Shown in pieces: positions 57,813 through 60,028 of a stretch of 60,028 nt of DNA. The first letter of the stretch is position 1, and each line of letters begins with the position of its first letter. The notes beneath the pieces were generated by a model, which saw only the letters and a program-made list of their open reading frames with translations, was not told the origin of the DNA and searched no databases. The stretch spans positions 1 to 60,028 of the forward strand of contig CANJYB010000023.1 in assembly GCA_947479085.1 (NCBI GenBank). The letters are read 5' to 3'. Both the position numbers and the translations under genes were made by a program. This DNA is from Bacteroidota bacterium (GTDB lineage Bacteria > Bacteroidota > Bacteroidia > 2-12-FULL-35-15).

Positions 57813-60028
57813 ATGAAAAAAACTTTACAAAAATTATTTTGCTCCATTGTGATAGTTGGTGCATTATTTCCATCTAGGCAGATGTCGGCACAGTGCGCTT
57901 TAGCCAATTATGCGGGGATAAGTGTACCAAGCAATGGCGGAGTTACAACAAATGGTATCTCCATTGGCACATCGTCTAACTACAGTCCGGGAACTTACAC
58001 CTGGATGCCCGTTTTAGCCGGTGGAAGTTATGGAATATCCACTTGTGGTGCAGGTATGGATACCCAACTTTCTATTTATGACCCTTCTTCAACGTTGATT
58101 ATATATAATGACGATAGTGGTCCTTTGTGTGCAGGACTCCAAGCTTCTGTTGATAATATTGTCCCCAACTTTACTGATTTTATCTCCGTACAGGTATCGC
58201 AATACAGCTGCCTTCCCGGAGGGACTGCTTCTATTAACGTGTATTTTCGTCAGAACGACAATCTTGCTTTTACTTCTTCTGCTGCTCCTTTGTGTTCGGG
58301 ACAAACACTCTCTCTGTCAGCCACACCTGTTAATGTTGGCAGTATCCCGTTAGGATATGGAGACGCGGGTACATTTTCAGGAACCGGTGTTTCAGGTACT
58401 GTTTTTACAGCTCCTTCGGTAGGTGTTCCTACCAATTTTACCATTACTTATACCTTTGGTTATGTTGCCCACACTCAAACCATAACTGTTAATCCATTAC
58501 CTTCGGTTGTTGCCAACGTTTCTGCTTCGGCTGTTTGTATAGGAGATATGGAAACACTTACCGGTGGAGGGGCTTCTTCTTATACATGGGACAATAGCGT
58601 AACAGACGGAGTGGCTTTTGCACCTGCTGCCACTGCTACTTACATGGTTACAGGGACGGATGGAAATGGTTGTATCAATACAGCTGCTACCACCGTTACT
58701 GTTAATTCACTTCCTGTTGTTTCTGCCAATGCTTCTGCCTCAACTGTATGTGCCGGAGACATGGAAACATTAACCGGAAGCGGGGCTAACTCTTATATAT
58801 GGGATAACAGTGTAACGGATGGAGTGGCTTTTGCTCCTGCCGCCACTGCTACTTATATAGTGACAGGTACTGACGGAAATGGTTGTATCAATACTGCTAC
58901 GACAACGGTAACTGTTAATTCTCTTCCTGCTGTTTCTGCTATTGCTTCCATGGGTACAGTATGTCAAGGAGATATGGAAACTCTCACAGGTAGCGGTGCT
59001 AATTCATACATCTGGGATAACAGCGTAACAGATGGGGTTGCTTTTGCTACTACTGCTACTACTACTTATATAGTGACAGGTACTGATGGAAACGGATGTA
59101 TGAACACCGCTACAACAACTGTAACAGTTAATTCACTTCCTTCTGTTTCTGCCAATGCTTCTGCAGCCGCTCTTTGTATGGGTGATATGGAAACACTTAC
59201 TGGTAGCGGTGCTAATTCCTACACCTGGGACAACAGCGTAACAGATGGGGTGGCTTTTGCTCCTGCTGCCACTGCTATTTATATGGTAATCGGTACAGAC
59301 GGAAACGGATGTATGAATACGTTTACTATTATGGTTCCGGTTAACTCTTTACCTACTATTTTTGTTAACACTACTGCTATGTCTATTTGTATGGGCGATA
59401 TGGAAACACTTACAGGTGGCGGTGCTACTTCTTATACTTGGGACAATAGTGTAACAGACGGAGTGGCTTTTGCTCCTGCTGCCACTGCTACTTATATGGT
59501 AACGGGAACTGACGGAAACGGTTGTATCAATACCGCAACAACAACAGTTACTGTTAATTCACTTCCAATAGTTTCTGCTAATACCACAGCAAATGAAATA
59601 TGTTTTGGAGATATGGTAACATTAACCGGTGGGGGCGCAACTACGTATTCATGGGATAATGGAGTTACTGATGGTGTTGCATTTGCTCCTGTTTCTGCTA
59701 CTTTAATTACCTATACTGTAATGGGGATGGATGGAAACGGCTGTATGAACACAGCAACTGTTAACGTAAATGTTAATCCTTTACCAACTGTTGGTGCCAA
59801 TACTACTGCTAATTCTCTTTGTACTGGCGGAAGTGTAACACTTACCGGTAGCGGTGCTACTTCTTACTCATGGGACAAAAGCGTAACGGATGGAGTAGCT
59901 TTTGCTCCTGCTGCAACTGCTACTTACATGGTAACTGGAACTGACGGAAACGGATGTATGAACACCGCTTCTGCAACTGTAACCGTTAATTCATTGCCAA
60001 CTGTTACTTATTCTGAAACAATGACAAT
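57813..60028 (+). CDS. Second repetitive adhesin-like protein (3' end missing)
   Basis: The frame from the ATG at 57813 is open without stop to the last base, giving at least 738 residues. It begins with a signal peptide (KKTLQKLFCSIVIVGALFPS ... SAQC). A PPC-like domain of about 130 residues follows (GISIGTSSNYSPGTYTWMPV, STCGAGMDTQLSIYDPSS, YNDDSGPLCAG). From about residue 230 it carries seven repeats of the GDMETLTG-GA-SY-WDNSVTDGVAFAPA type found in the gene before it. It is cut off in LPTVTYSETMT, the point where the paralogue leaves its repeats, so about 150 residues with a T9SS tail are expected beyond the window. Confidence 0.85.
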   Translation, partial: MKKTLQKLFCSIVIVGALFPSRQMSAQCALANYAGISVPSNGGVTTNGISIGTSSNYSPGTYTWMPVLAGGSYGISTCGAGMDTQLSIYDPSSTLIIYNDDSGPLCAGLQASVDNIVPNFTDFISVQVSQYSCLPGGTASINVYFRQNDNLAFTSSAAPLCSGQTLSLSATPVNVGSIPLGYGDAGTFSGTGVSGTVFTAPSVGVPTNFTITYTFGYVAHTQTITVNPLPSVVANVSASAVCIGDMETLTGGGASSYTWDNSVTDGVAFAPAATATYMVTGTDGNGCINTAATTVTVNSLPVVSANASASTVCAGDMETLTGSGANSYIWDNSVTDGVAFAPAATATYIVTGTDGNGCINTATTTVTVNSLPAVSAIASMGTVCQGDMETLTGSGANSYIWDNSVTDGVAFATTATTTYIVTGTDGNGCMNTATTTVTVNSLPSVSANASAAALCMGDMETLTGSGANSYTWDNSVTDGVAFAPAATAIYMVIGTDGNGCMNTFTIMVPVNSLPTIFVNTTAMSICMGDMETLTGGGATSYTWDNSVTDGVAFAPAATATYMVTGTDGNGCINTATTTVTVNSLPIVSANTTANEICFGDMVTLTGGGATTYSWDNGVTDGVAFAPVSATLITYTVMGMDGNGCMNTATVNVNVNPLPTVGANTTANSLCTGGSVTLTGSGATSYSWDKSVTDGVAFAPAATATYMVTGTDGNGCMNTASATVTVNSLPTVTYSETMT
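58500..60028 (+). repeat. Seven ~213-bp repeats in the second adhesin gene
   Basis: GATATGGAAACACTTAC-type landmarks recur at about 58543, 58756, 58969, 59181, 59394 and 59607, and the variant GGAAGTGTAACACTTACCG at about 59828. The last unit and the following 71 bases match the paralogue closely. Units 1-5 are more alike to one another than the units of the first adhesin are. Confidence 0.85.

Overview
The window looks like a chromosomal contig from a member of the Bacteroidota. Four things point there: promoters of the TTG-N19-TAnnTTTG type in front of many genes, C-terminal type IX secretion (T9SS) sorting domains on secreted proteins, an alternative complex III (Act) operon joined to cytochrome c oxidase genes, and an A/T-rich composition with no clear Shine-Dalgarno usage. 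Genus cannot be named from the sequence alone. Gene density is high and almost all genes are ordinary core or family-level genes.

Layout. 1-9,700: tail of an upstream gene, a REP-like repeat cluster, a PAP2 phosphatase, a GAF histidine kinase, a small lipoprotein, superoxide dismutase, a TM2 protein, nadD, tadA, purB, an esterase-like lipoprotein and a LutA-type protein. 9,780-15,080: a UMF1-type MFS carrier, an OmpA-like protein, hemE, an NTF2-like protein, an S4 RNA-binding protein, an odd 21-bp repeat array and a TerB-like protein. 15,100-20,400: a coherent regulatory island: a PAS histidine kinase overlapping a receiver-CRP/FNR fusion regulator, flanked by two other transcription units. 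Three promoter regions here carry FNR/DNR-like palindromes (TGAT-N4-ATCA) at the same distance from the -7 box. 20,560-24,450: a Gre-like protein, a lipoprotein, a GT-C family glycosyltransferase and a dicarboxylate/amino acid symporter.

24,916-30,990: an operon of ExbB, two ExbD, TonB, two small paralogous membrane proteins, a PstS-like lipoprotein and a TPR protein, probably one energy-transducing envelope system. 31,296-34,437: three T9SS-exported proteins, two of them tandem duplicates. 34,540-40,810: a radical SAM/SPASM protein, then on the minus strand rplM-rpsI-rpsB-tsf-pyrH-frr and a PfkB sugar kinase. A tRNA-Asn(GTT) lies at 40,899. 41,040-42,580: a nested inverted repeat, a beta-barrel-like protein, and a 103-codon ORF made almost wholly of thirteen 21-bp units.

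42,583-54,117 (minus): the respiratory operon actABCDEF-coxB-coxA, which carries electrons from quinol through alternative complex III to oxygen. 54,500-60,028: a truncated copy of an adhesin N-terminus with its own promoter and terminator, a complete 924-residue repeat adhesin with a T9SS tail, and a second, related adhesin that runs off the end of the window. The sequence stops inside DNA nearly identical to the first adhesin, which suggests an assembly break at a repeat.

The most interesting items are the putative FNR-box regulon around the kinase/receiver-CRP pair, the two 21-bp heptad-type arrays (one apparently non-coding, one open on both strands), and the truncated secreted leader fragment at 54,503. 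All functions are inferred from sequence reading and were not checked against databases.
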